Assembly (NCBI RefSeq): GCF_021531075.1
Contig: NZ_JADYTJ010000016.1
Location: forward strand, 1 to 56,055
Length of the DNA: 56,055 nucleotides
Direction of reading: 5' to 3'
Source of the DNA: Bacteroides caecigallinarum
Lineage (GTDB): Bacteria > Bacteroidota > Bacteroidia > Bacteroidales > Bacteroidaceae
Numbering within the stretch: the stretch's first letter is position 1; every line of letters starts with the position of its first letter. The translations under genes were made by a program, and so were the position numbers. Shown piece after piece: positions 26,837-35,933 of this stretch. The notes below the pieces were generated by a model that was not told the origin of the DNA, ran no database searches, and saw only the letters and a list, made by a program, of their open reading frames with translations.

Positions 26837-28045
26837 ATGAAAATGAGCGTGAAAAGTAAATTAAATCTTAGTTGTGGACGAGTTGCCATAACTATGTTGG
26901 GTGTTTCGTTTCTTACTGCTTGTGGCGGTGGTCAGAGTGGTATGAAAATGGGTGACAATGAGTTTACTGTTATGACTACAGTTGCTGGCGAAAGTCATCA
27001 GACAAAAACTTATCCTGCAACAATTAAGGGACTTCAGGATATTGAAATACGTCCGCAAGTTTCAGGTTTCATTGTGAAACTTTGTGTGGATGAAGGTGCA
27101 ACTGTTAAACGTGGACAGGCTTTGTTCCAAATTGACCCTACCCAGTATAAAGCAGCTTACAATCAGGCAGAGGCTTCAGTTGAGGCTGCTAAAGCTAACC
27201 TTGAAACTGTAAAATCAACAGAGGCAAACAAAAGAATGCTTTATGAACAGAAAATCGTAAGTGATTTTGAGTATCAGACAGCTGTAAACAACCTTCTTTC
27301 AGCCAAAGCTTCGCTTGCACAAGCCGAAGCCATGCTTACTTCTGCAAAACAGAATCTCGAATTTTGTACTGTAACCAGTCCGTCGGATGGTGTTATAGGA
27401 ACTTTCCCTTATCGTATTGGTAGCTTGGTTAGTCCTTCAGTGGTAGAACCTTTGACTACTGTATCACAGATAGGTGATATGTATGTGTATTTTTCTATGA
27501 CTGAAAAACAATTGTTGGAAATGACAAGATCTGAACTTTCGCTTAAGGAACAACTGTCTGAAATGCCGGAAGTGAAACTTCAGTTGGCAGATGGTTCGAT
27601 ATATGAATCTTTAGGTAAGATTGACGCTGTAAGTGGAGTTATTGATCAAACAACAGGTTCTGTAAGTATGCGAGCTATATTCCCAAATGAAAAGAATATT
27701 TTGCGAAGCGGTGGAATGGCTAACATCATTTTCCCGTATGTGATGAATGATGTAATTATTATACCTCAGAATGCAACACAGGAAATTCAGGATAAGAAGT
27801 TCGTTTATGTACTTCAACCTGACAGCACATTGAAACATACTGAGATAACTATATCGAATCTGAATGATGGTAAGAACTACATTGTTCTAGGTGGTTTGAA
27901 GGCCGGTCAACAGATTGTGATAGAAGGTGTTCAGAATCTGAAGGAAGGACAAAAAATTGTTCCTATAACACAACAGCAGAGGGAAGCTAAATATCAGATG
28001 CATCTAAAAGACCAAAGAGAAGGTAATATTGCATCTGCTTTCTGA
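26837..28045 (+). CDS. RND efflux periplasmic adaptor lipoprotein (AcrA/MexA type)
   Basis: A 402-residue membrane-fusion protein with a lipobox (LTACG, Cys29). It has the usual nested order: a barrel-sandwich half-motif (IKGLQDIEIRPQVSGFIVKL, about 60-85), an alpha-helical hairpin (YNQAEASVEAAKANLE to AEAMLTSAKQNLE, about 110-175), the returning half-motif (TSPSDGVIGTF), then beta-barrel and membrane-proximal domains. It links the inner-membrane pump to the outer-membrane channel. Followed by the pump gene after 51 bases. Confidence 0.95.
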   Translation: MKMSVKSKLNLSCGRVAITMLGVSFLTACGGGQSGMKMGDNEFTVMTTVAGESHQTKTYPATIKGLQDIEIRPQVSGFIVKLCVDEGATVKRGQALFQIDPTQYKAAYNQAEASVEAAKANLETVKSTEANKRMLYEQKIVSDFEYQTAVNNLLSAKASLAQAEAMLTSAKQNLEFCTVTSPSDGVIGTFPYRIGSLVSPSVVEPLTTVSQIGDMYVYFSMTEKQLLEMTRSELSLKEQLSEMPEVKLQLADGSIYESLGKIDAVSGVIDQTTGSVSMRAIFPNEKNILRSGGMANIIFPYVMNDVIIIPQNATQEIQDKKFVYVLQPDSTLKHTEITISNLNDGKNYIVLGGLKAGQQIVIEGVQNLKEGQKIVPITQQQREAKYQMHLKDQREGNIASAF

Positions 28046-28096
28046 TTAGATGAAACGGGAATTCTTTTTTGATAATCAATTTTGATAATTTAAACA

Positions 28097-31000
28097 ATGA
28101 AACTAGATAAATTTATTACCCGTCCGGTACTGTCAACTGTTATCTCTATTTTGATGGTTATCTTGGGTGTGATAGGTTTGGCTACACTGCCTGTTACACA
28201 GTATCCGGACATTGCGCCTCCTACCGTATCGGTAAGGGCTTCATATCAGGGGGCCAACGCTACTACAGTGTTGAACTCTGTTATTGCACCTCTGGAAGAC
28301 CAGATTAATGGTGTGGAAAACATGATGTATATCACTTCAACTGCTTCGAATAACGGTTCTGGAGATATTAATGTCTATTTCAAACAGGGTACAGATCCGG
28401 ACATGGCTGCCGTAAATGTGCAGAACCGTGTGTCAATGGCTCAAGGTTTGCTGCCGGCCGAAGTAACAAAGGTGGGTGTGACTACACAGAAAAGACAGAC
28501 TTCTATGTTGCTTATCTTTTCTATATATGATGAGTCTGATGAATATACTACAGAGTTTATTGAAAACTATGCACAGATTAACCTTATTCCTGAAATTAAG
28601 CGTGTAAATGGAGTAGGTGATGCCAATGTGATGGGTGTGGACTACTCAATGCGTATTTGGTTGAAACCTGATGTCATGGCACAGTACAATATGATTCCTA
28701 CTGACGTGGCAGGTGTTTTGGCAGAACAGAATATCGAGGCTGCTCCGGGACAGTTCGGCGAAAGAGGTAATCAGTCATTCCAGTATACTATCAGATATAA
28801 AGGACGTTTGCAACAGATTGAGGAGTTCGAGAATATTGTTGTAAAGGCTTTGCCGGACGGACGAATTCTCAGATTGGGTGATGTGGCAAATATCGAACTC
28901 GGTCGTCTCTCTTATTCATTCAACAATAAGGTAAACGGACATAAGGCGGTAACTTGTATCGTATATCAGATGGCGGGTACCAACGCCACAGCTACTATCG
29001 ATGACCTGGTAAGTGTTCTTTCTGAGTTTGAAGAAACTCTTCCTACCGGGTTGAAGATTAATATTGCACAGAATGCCAACGACTTCCTTTATGCTTCTAT
29101 ACACGAAGTTATAAAGACTTTGATTGAGGCATTTATTCTTGTGTTTATCGTGGTTTATGTCTTCCTGCAGGATATGCGATCTACACTTATCCCTGCAATT
29201 GCCATTCCGGTGGCATTGATTGCTACTTTCTTCGTATTGAAACTCATTGGTTTCAGTGTCAACTTGCTTACTCTCTCGGCAATGGTGCTTGCCATAGCCA
29301 TAGTGGTGGACGATGCCATAGTGGTGGTAGAAGGTGTACACGCTAAATTGGATCAGGGATATAAATCTGCCAAAGAAGCGTCAATCGATGCCATGAGTGA
29401 ATTGGGAGGTGCTATTGTTTCAATTACCCTTGTGATGATGTCAGTGTTTATTCCTGTAAGTTTCATGGGTGGTACAGCCGGTACATTCTATCGTCAGTTC
29501 GGTATCACAATGGCAATTTCTATCGGTTTCTCAGCGCTTAACGCATTGACTCTGTCACCTGCACTTTGTGCCTTGTTCCTGAAACCTCACACTGCAGAAG
29601 GCCATGAAGGAAAGAAACTTTCTTTGGTTGACCGTTTCTTTGTTTCGTTCAATACTGCATACGATACTTTGCTCAAGAGTTATAAAAAACGTGTTGTATT
29701 CTTCATAAACAAGAAATGGTTGTCTTTCGGACTAGTTGCCGCTTCAATCGTACTTTTGGTATTCTTCATGAAGATTACTCCTACAGGTATGGTGCCTAAC
29801 GAAGATACAGGTACTATCATGGGTGCCGTTACTCTTCCTCCTGGCACATCTCAGGAAAGAGCTATCGAGGTATTGAATAAGGTGGACAGCCTTGTTGCTG
29901 CCGATCCTGCAGTTGCTTCACGTACTATTATTTCCGGTTTCGGATTTATCGGTGGTCAGGGACCTTCTTACGGTTCCGTTATCGTTAAGCTGAAGAACTG
30001 GGAAGAACGTTCAATGATGCAGAACTCTGATATTATCGTCGGTACTCTGTTTATGAGAGCGCAGAAAGTCATCAAGGATGCTCAGGTATTGTTCTTTGCT
30101 CCTCCTATGATTCCTGGTTATTCTATGTCTAGTGATATCGAGCTTAACATGCAGGATAAGACTGGTGGTGACCTGAACCATTTCTTTGATGTCGTTAAGG
30201 ATTATCTGGCAAAATTGGAGAGCCGTCCTGAAATAGCACGTGCCCAGACCACATTTAATCCTAACTTCCCTCAGTATATGATGGATATTGATGCTGCAGC
30301 ATGTAAGAAAGCCGGTATTAGCCCGAGTGATATCCTTACTACTATGCAGGGATATTTCGGAGGTCTTTATGCGTCAAACTTCAACCGTTTCGGTAAGATG
30401 TACCGTGTAATGATTCAGGCAGAACCGGATGCTACGAAGAATCTTGAATCATTGAACAGCATTAAGATACGCAACGGTAACACTATGGCTCCTATTACAC
30501 AGTTTGTTACCCTTAAGAAGATATACGGTCCTGACATCATCAGCCGTTTCAACCTTTATACATCAATGAAGGTGATGGTTGCACCGGCTTCAGGTTATAC
30601 ATCAGGTCAGGCTCTTCAGGCCATAGCTGAAGTGGCCAAGGAAAATCTTCCTACAGGATTTGGTTACGAACTTGGAGGTATGGCACGCGAGGAAGCCGAA
30701 ACAAGTGGTAGTACCACAGGATTGATATTTATTCTATGTTTCGTATTCGTTTATTTGTTGCTTAGTGCACAGTATGAAAGTTACATATTGCCACTTGCCG
30801 TATTGCTTTCTGTACCGTTCGGATTGCTTGGTAGCTTCCTCTTCGTAAATGGTTTCAGTGCTCTCGGAAGTATACCTGCATTGAAGATGATAATAGGTTC
30901 TATGTCAAACGACATATATATGCAGATTGCGCTTATCATGCTTATGGGATTGCTTGCCAAGAATGCCATCCTTATCGTTGAGTTTGCACTCGACCGTCGT

Positions 31001-31321
31001 AAGCAGGGCATGAGTATCGCTTGGGCGGCCGTTCTTGGTGCATCTGCCCGTTTGCGTCCTATCCTTATGACATCACTTGCCATGATTGTCGGACTTATTC
31101 CGCTTATGCTTGCAATGGGTGTAGGAGCTCATGGTAACCGTACTCTTGGTGCTTCTGCCATTGGTGGTATGTTGATAGGTATGATATTCCAGATATTCAT
31201 AGTTCCTGTATTGTTTGTTGTTTTCCAGTGGCTTCAGGAAAAATTCAAGCCTATCGAGTGGGATAGCCTGGATGAAAGTGAGGTTGAGGCTGAAATCGAA
31301 CAATATTCTCATACTAAATAA
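28097..31321 (+). CDS. RND multidrug efflux pump, inner-membrane permease (AcrB/MexB type)
   Basis: At 1074 residues it is a full-length hydrophobe/amphiphile efflux (HAE1) pump with 12 membrane helices and two large periplasmic loops. The N terminus LDKFITRPVLSTVISI is characteristic. The proton-relay pair is present in LAIAIVVDDAIVVVEGV of helix 4, and helix 10 has the conserved lysine region. The TM11-12 region (MGLLAKNAILIVEFA, LRPILMTSLAMIVG) is intact. It exports small molecules by proton antiport; substrates cannot be predicted. The outer-membrane channel gene follows 11 bases later. Confidence 0.96.
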   Translation: MKLDKFITRPVLSTVISILMVILGVIGLATLPVTQYPDIAPPTVSVRASYQGANATTVLNSVIAPLEDQINGVENMMYITSTASNNGSGDINVYFKQGTDPDMAAVNVQNRVSMAQGLLPAEVTKVGVTTQKRQTSMLLIFSIYDESDEYTTEFIENYAQINLIPEIKRVNGVGDANVMGVDYSMRIWLKPDVMAQYNMIPTDVAGVLAEQNIEAAPGQFGERGNQSFQYTIRYKGRLQQIEEFENIVVKALPDGRILRLGDVANIELGRLSYSFNNKVNGHKAVTCIVYQMAGTNATATIDDLVSVLSEFEETLPTGLKINIAQNANDFLYASIHEVIKTLIEAFILVFIVVYVFLQDMRSTLIPAIAIPVALIATFFVLKLIGFSVNLLTLSAMVLAIAIVVDDAIVVVEGVHAKLDQGYKSAKEASIDAMSELGGAIVSITLVMMSVFIPVSFMGGTAGTFYRQFGITMAISIGFSALNALTLSPALCALFLKPHTAEGHEGKKLSLVDRFFVSFNTAYDTLLKSYKKRVVFFINKKWLSFGLVAASIVLLVFFMKITPTGMVPNEDTGTIMGAVTLPPGTSQERAIEVLNKVDSLVAADPAVASRTIISGFGFIGGQGPSYGSVIVKLKNWEERSMMQNSDIIVGTLFMRAQKVIKDAQVLFFAPPMIPGYSMSSDIELNMQDKTGGDLNHFFDVVKDYLAKLESRPEIARAQTTFNPNFPQYMMDIDAAACKKAGISPSDILTTMQGYFGGLYASNFNRFGKMYRVMIQAEPDATKNLESLNSIKIRNGNTMAPITQFVTLKKIYGPDIISRFNLYTSMKVMVAPASGYTSGQALQAIAEVAKENLPTGFGYELGGMAREEAETSGSTTGLIFILCFVFVYLLLSAQYESYILPLAVLLSVPFGLLGSFLFVNGFSALGSIPALKMIIGSMSNDIYMQIALIMLMGLLAKNAILIVEFALDRRKQGMSIAWAAVLGASARLRPILMTSLAMIVGLIPLMLAMGVGAHGNRTLGASAIGGMLIGMIFQIFIVPVLFVVFQWLQEKFKPIEWDSLDESEVEAEIEQYSHTK

Positions 31322-31332
31322 TTAAGATTATA

Positions 31333-32709
31333 ATGAAGAAACAAATCATATTGACAATGTGTGCAGCTGCTGCTTTGAGCAGTTGCCACATTTATAAAGC
31401 TTACGATCGTCCAGAGTCAATAGACGCTTCCGGTATATATAGAGATCCTGTATCGGCTACTGATACATTGGCTGCAGATACGGCCAATATGGGAAATCTT
31501 CCTTGGAAGGAAGTTTTTAAGGACGTAAAACTTCAGGCTCTTATAGAAGAAGGCCTTGCAAATAATGTTGACATGCAGGCAGCCGTTTTGCGTGTTAAGG
31601 AAGCTAAGGTTATGCTTACATCTGCCCGTTTGTCTTATCTGCCGTCAATCAATCTTGCTCCTCAGGGAACGATGACTACTATGGGAGGTAGTGATATGTC
31701 TAAAGCCTACCAGTTGCCTTTGGCTGCAAGTTGGGAAATCGACCTTTTCGGAAAAATTCTCAATGCCAAGAGAGGACAGCAGGCCATGTATCTACAGAGT
31801 CAGTATGCACAGCAGGCCGTACGTTCACAGATTATATGCGGTATAGCTAATGTATACTATACATTGCTGATGCTTGACCGTCAGGTAGAAATAACAACAG
31901 AAACAGCCGCTATTTATAAAGAGAATGTCCGTGCTATGGAAGCTATGAAATTGGCAGGATACGTTAATGAAGCAGCTGTTACACAGATGCGTGCTGCCAG
32001 TCATCAGGTTGAAGCTTCTTTACTCGATTTGAAACGTCAGGTTCGTGAGACAGAGAACTCATTGGCTGTACTTCTTGCAAAGGCTCCTCAAACTATTGAA
32101 CGTGGAAGATTGGTCGATCAGGTTATGCCCGACGAACTTACGGCAGGGGTTCCATTGCAACTGTTGGAGAATCGTCCGGATGTTAAGATTGCCGAAATGA
32201 CATTGGCCAGTGCATATTATACTACAAACCAGGCTCGTTCAGCTTTCTATCCAAGTATTAAAATCGGAGGTACTACAGGATGGACTTTCGATGAACTGCA
32301 GATAAACCCTGCGCAGTTTATGTTCCAGGCTTTAGCCTCTTTAACCCAGCCTATTTTCAATAACGGAAAGTTGGTTGCAAATCTGAAGGTTTCAAAGGCA
32401 GAAGAAGAAATTGCCCGTATGAACTACCAGCAGACTATTCTTGAAGCTGGTCAGGAAGTGAGCAATGCATTGTGTCTGTATGAAACTGCTGATAAAAAGC
32501 TTTTAGAAGACAAAGGTAGGGTAGAGCAGTTGCAAAAGGCTGTTACATACACCAAAGCCTTGTTCCAGAGTGCTGAGGCTACATATCTTGAGATTCTTAC
32601 AGCGCAGCAGAATCTGCTGAGTGCAGAGTTGAGTGAGGTATCAGATAATTTCCAGCGTATACAGGCAGTAATCAATCTGTATAGTGCGCTTGGTGGTGGA
32701 CGTGAATAA
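31333..32709 (+). CDS. RND efflux outer-membrane channel lipoprotein (NodT/OprM type)
   Basis: A 458-residue TolC-like factor. The lipobox is LSSC (Cys18), followed by the family opening WKEVFKDVKLQALIEEGLANN and the two repeated helical halves (AAVLRVKEAKVMLTSARLSYLPSI; LASAYYTTNQARSAFYPSIKIGG). It forms the trimeric exit duct for the two preceding products. LpxA follows after 23 bases without a terminator or promoter between them. Confidence 0.95.
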   Translation: MKKQIILTMCAAAALSSCHIYKAYDRPESIDASGIYRDPVSATDTLAADTANMGNLPWKEVFKDVKLQALIEEGLANNVDMQAAVLRVKEAKVMLTSARLSYLPSINLAPQGTMTTMGGSDMSKAYQLPLAASWEIDLFGKILNAKRGQQAMYLQSQYAQQAVRSQIICGIANVYYTLLMLDRQVEITTETAAIYKENVRAMEAMKLAGYVNEAAVTQMRAASHQVEASLLDLKRQVRETENSLAVLLAKAPQTIERGRLVDQVMPDELTAGVPLQLLENRPDVKIAEMTLASAYYTTNQARSAFYPSIKIGGTTGWTFDELQINPAQFMFQALASLTQPIFNNGKLVANLKVSKAEEEIARMNYQQTILEAGQEVSNALCLYETADKKLLEDKGRVEQLQKAVTYTKALFQSAEATYLEILTAQQNLLSAELSEVSDNFQRIQAVINLYSALGGGRE

Positions 32710-32732
32710 TTAACCTTAAAACAGATAGACAC

Positions 32733-33500
32733 ATGATTAGTCCTTTAGCTTATGTTGATCCTTCTGCAAAGTTGGGCAACAATGTTACGGTACATCCATT
32801 TGCCTATATCGATAAGAATGTCGAGATAGGCGATAACAATGTAATAATGCCATATGCCAGCCTTATGAGCGGTACACGTATGGGCAATGGCAATACTGTA
32901 TATCAGGGTGCTGTGGTAGCAGCTGTACCACAGGATTTCTGTTATACAGGCGAAGATACAATCGCCAGGATAGGTGATAACAATGTCATACGTGAAAATG
33001 CAGTTATCACCCGTGGAACACATCAGGGGCATGACACTATAATTGGCAATGGTAACTTCATTATGCAGGGAGTTCGTATCTCGCATGATGTGGAGATAGG
33101 AAATGAATGTATAATCGGCAATGGTTCTCAAGTTTCAGGCAATTGTAAGATTTTCGATCGTGCCATCCTCACATCAAATGTATTGATGCAGGGCAATACC
33201 CGCTTGGGAAGCTATTCCATTGTGCAGGGAGGCTGCCGTTTCACGAAGGATATACCTCCTTTTATAGTAGCGGCACACGAGCCTATATCATTCTACAGTA
33301 TAAACACTCATGTATTGGAGCATGAAGGTTTTTCTGATACATTGATCAAGCATATAGCTCAAGCTTATAGAATACTTTATAAGGCAAATACATCACAACA
33401 TGACGCATTGCTAAGAATAAAGGAACAAGTTCCAGGAAGCGAACAGATTGATATGATAATAGATTTTGTCGTTTCATCGAAACTTGGTATTATTCATTAA
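32733..33500 (+). CDS. lpxA: UDP-GlcNAc O-acyltransferase, lipid A biosynthesis
   Basis: Adds the 3-O-hydroxyacyl chain to UDP-GlcNAc in the first step of lipid A synthesis, in the cytoplasm. The 255-residue product has N-terminal hexapeptide repeats of a left-handed beta-helix (SAKLGNNVTVHPFAYIDKNVEIGDNN), the TRGTHQG loop, and the catalytic histidine in MQGVRISHDVEIGN (His118). The C-terminal helical domain is complete. It is unusual to find it as the last gene of an efflux operon, away from other lpx genes. A second lpxA elsewhere is possible. A strong terminator follows. Confidence 0.93.
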   Translation: MISPLAYVDPSAKLGNNVTVHPFAYIDKNVEIGDNNVIMPYASLMSGTRMGNGNTVYQGAVVAAVPQDFCYTGEDTIARIGDNNVIRENAVITRGTHQGHDTIIGNGNFIMQGVRISHDVEIGNECIIGNGSQVSGNCKIFDRAILTSNVLMQGNTRLGSYSIVQGGCRFTKDIPPFIVAAHEPISFYSINTHVLEHEGFSDTLIKHIAQAYRILYKANTSQHDALLRIKEQVPGSEQIDMIIDFVVSSKLGIIH

Positions 33501-33513
33501 TTGAAAAAATACA

Positions 33514-33552
33514 GCCGGTACTCCCTGTAATGAGGGTACCGGCATTTTTTTT
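33514..33552 (+). terminator. Terminator after lpxA
   Basis: GCCGGTACTCCC (33514-33525) and GGGTACCGGC (33534-33543) form a GC-rich stem, with one unpaired base, followed by eight or more T. It ends the efflux-lpxA operon. Confidence 0.9.
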
Positions 33553-33569
33553 ATATGGATATAAAGATG

Positions 33570-33577
33570 TATATTTG
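33570..33577 (+). promoter_or_regulatory. -7 box for the O-acetylation cassette
   Basis: TATATTTG matches TAnnTTTG and lies just after the lpxA terminator and 28 bases before the ATG at 33605. It supports that start over an in-frame codon at 33530. Confidence 0.6.
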
Positions 33578-33604
33578 CAACGTTTTTTATTCGTAGTATT
33601 ATTC

Positions 33605-34981
33605 ATGAGGAACAAGTTGCATTATACATTCTTTTTGGTGTTTTTGGTGACATTAGGACTTATACTTCTCCGCTACCTGCCCGATATAAAGATAGGCGAG
33701 AGAACATTAAGGAAGGTCGATTTGTTGTCTGATGTGCGTGGCGACGTATTTCAGGCAGATACAACACTAGCCGACACTTTACCTGTGTTGCCTGTCATAA
33801 AACCGGCTTTTATAGATTCATGTAAAAGTGGGATGGAATGTATTGAAGATTATTCAGATTCAACATCTCATGGAATGTCGCATTTCTATCAGGCATTATC
33901 AATGACAGGAAAAATGAATCGTCCTGTCAGAATAGCATATTTGGGCGATTCTTTTATCGAAGGCGATATACTCACTGCCGATTTACGTAATATGTTACAG
34001 AAAGAATTTGGAGGAAAAGGCGTAGGTTATGTTAGTGTAACCTCAAAGTTCCCCGGTTTCAGACCTACGGTAAAGCATAGTTTCTCCGGTTGGAAATCGC
34101 ATTATGTAACAGACACAATAGGTTTTATACGCAGCAAACAGGATATTTCGAATACATATTCTTATGCATCGGCCGGAGCCTTTACCAGTCTTGAAGCTAC
34201 CGGTAAATATGCATCTAATCTGGAATCATGTACATCGTCGTCAATATTCTATCTTACAGCCGATTCTTTACGTCTCTCTGCCAGTATAAATTCTGGTGCG
34301 GAACAAGAGTTTAGTGTAAAAGGAGATAGTTCTCTGCAATCGATAACAGTAAAAGGTGACATAAAATCGGTGAAATGGAGCATAAAGGATGCTTCTTCCG
34401 ATGCACTGTTCTATGCCGTAACTATGGATTCTGACACAGGAGTGATACTCGATAATTTCAGTACACGTGGCAGTAGTGGCCAACAACTGTTGGGCATTCC
34501 ATATTCCGTATTGAGGAAATACAATGAACTCCGCAAATACGATTTGTTGGTCGTTCAATACGGATTGAATGTAGCCTTCGAGGGAGGTTTGGATTATACC
34601 TATTACAAAGACGGAATGAAGTCTGTCATCTCTCACCTTAAGAAAGCTTTTCCCGAAACGTCCATATTGATTGTGAGCATTGGAGATAGGGAAACCAAGG
34701 ATGAAAACGGAAATCTGAGAACAATGCCTGGTGTAAAAAGTCTTATAACAAGTCAGCAGATGCTTGCTGCCGAAACCGGAGTGGCATTCTGGAACCTTTA
34801 TAATGCTATGGGAGGAGAAGGAAGTATGTCCAAATTAGTGAATACCAAACCGTCAATGGCCAATTATGATTATACACACATAAACTTCCGTGGAGGAAAA
34901 CATATAGCCGCTTTGCTTTTTGAAGCAATAATGTATGGAAAGGAGCAATATGAGAAAAGAAAAGCATACGAGGCAGAATAA
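33605..34981 (+). CDS. SGNH-hydrolase-type protein, envelope glycan acetylation
   Basis: A 458-residue protein with an N-terminal membrane anchor (LHYTFFLVFLVTLGLILL), so the rest is periplasmic. The SGNH blocks are visible: the Ser block AYLGDSFIEGDI, block III VVQYGLNVAFEGG, and the C-terminal Asp/His block DYTHINFRGG. A beta domain of about 120 residues is inserted after the Ser block. Paired with an MBOAT protein downstream, it resembles the AlgJ/AlgX or PatB type, which moves acetyl groups onto a polysaccharide. The acceptor glycan is unknown. Confidence 0.85.
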   Translation: MRNKLHYTFFLVFLVTLGLILLRYLPDIKIGERTLRKVDLLSDVRGDVFQADTTLADTLPVLPVIKPAFIDSCKSGMECIEDYSDSTSHGMSHFYQALSMTGKMNRPVRIAYLGDSFIEGDILTADLRNMLQKEFGGKGVGYVSVTSKFPGFRPTVKHSFSGWKSHYVTDTIGFIRSKQDISNTYSYASAGAFTSLEATGKYASNLESCTSSSIFYLTADSLRLSASINSGAEQEFSVKGDSSLQSITVKGDIKSVKWSIKDASSDALFYAVTMDSDTGVILDNFSTRGSSGQQLLGIPYSVLRKYNELRKYDLLVVQYGLNVAFEGGLDYTYYKDGMKSVISHLKKAFPETSILIVSIGDRETKDENGNLRTMPGVKSLITSQQMLAAETGVAFWNLYNAMGGEGSMSKLVNTKPSMANYDYTHINFRGGKHIAALLFEAIMYGKEQYEKRKAYEAE

Positions 34982-35933
34982 CAGCCTTCGGTTAAAGTAT
35001 ATCATTATTCTTTGCATTACCATTTTGCAGGGATATACTGTACTGTCTGCACAAGACGTACTTCCCGTTAAAGCCAGACGGGATCATAACTCTGGTCCCG
35101 TATATTCAAGTGCGGCAATGGAGAAACTTATGAAATTCATTTCTGTTTCAAGTTCCATGCCATCTTACTTCAAGGATACTACAGAGAATGTTATAATCGA
35201 CCCCACAGGTAGTCTTGATAGCTTTTGGGAGAAACTTTCCAATATGGAAAGTCCGGTAAGGATAGTTCATATTGGTGACTCTCATGTGCGTGGACATGTT
35301 TTTCCATATGTAATGCGTAAACTGCTGGAAGAAGATTTTGGTCATGAAGCCGTAATAGATTACAGCGTTAATTATAATACCACAGGATTGGCACAGGAAA
35401 CCGGAAAAGCCGGAGTGGTTTATCATATACTGGGAGTAAACGGTGCCACATGTGAGTCTTTCAATAACCCGGAAAGAATAACAGAGATAACATCCCTTAA
35501 CCCGGATCTGGTAATTATGTCTTTTGGAACAAACGAAGCTCATGGCAGAAATTACAGATCGGCCGAACATCGAATACAGATGATGAACCTTATCAAGGAA
35601 TTGAAAAAAGGATGTATTAATTCAGAGTTTCTCATAACTACACCTCCCGGAGCATACGTCAGGTCTGGCAGAAGGAATAGAATAATAAATGTACGTACTC
35701 CCAAAGTTGTAGAAACTGAAAAGAATTTTGCCGCCGACAATAAATTGGCAGTTTGGGATCTATACGACGTGGTAGGGGGGGGGAAATTCGCATGTAAAAA
35801 CTGGACATCGGCCGGCATGTATCAAAGAGATAAGATACATTTTACCCGCGAAGGTTATACACTTCAGGGGTTATTGTTACACGAAGCATTTATTAAAGCC
35901 TACAATGATTATGTTGCAACAAAAATTTATTGA
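34950..35933 (+). CDS. Second SGNH-hydrolase-type protein of the acetylation cassette
   Basis: The start at 34950 follows a good ribosome-binding site (AAAGGAG) and gives 327 residues with a signal anchor (LKYIIILCITILQGYTVLSA). Ser block HIGDSHVRGHVF, block III MSFGTNEAHG and the Asp/His block RDKIHFTREGYT show an intact SGNH catalytic set. It overlaps the preceding gene by 32 bases and the next by 29, so the three are translationally coupled. It probably acts as acetyl transferase or esterase in the periplasm. Confidence 0.87.
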   Translation: MRKEKHTRQNNSLRLKYIIILCITILQGYTVLSAQDVLPVKARRDHNSGPVYSSAAMEKLMKFISVSSSMPSYFKDTTENVIIDPTGSLDSFWEKLSNMESPVRIVHIGDSHVRGHVFPYVMRKLLEEDFGHEAVIDYSVNYNTTGLAQETGKAGVVYHILGVNGATCESFNNPERITEITSLNPDLVIMSFGTNEAHGRNYRSAEHRIQMMNLIKELKKGCINSEFLITTPPGAYVRSGRRNRIINVRTPKVVETEKNFAADNKLAVWDLYDVVGGGKFACKNWTSAGMYQRDKIHFTREGYTLQGLLLHEAFIKAYNDYVATKIY

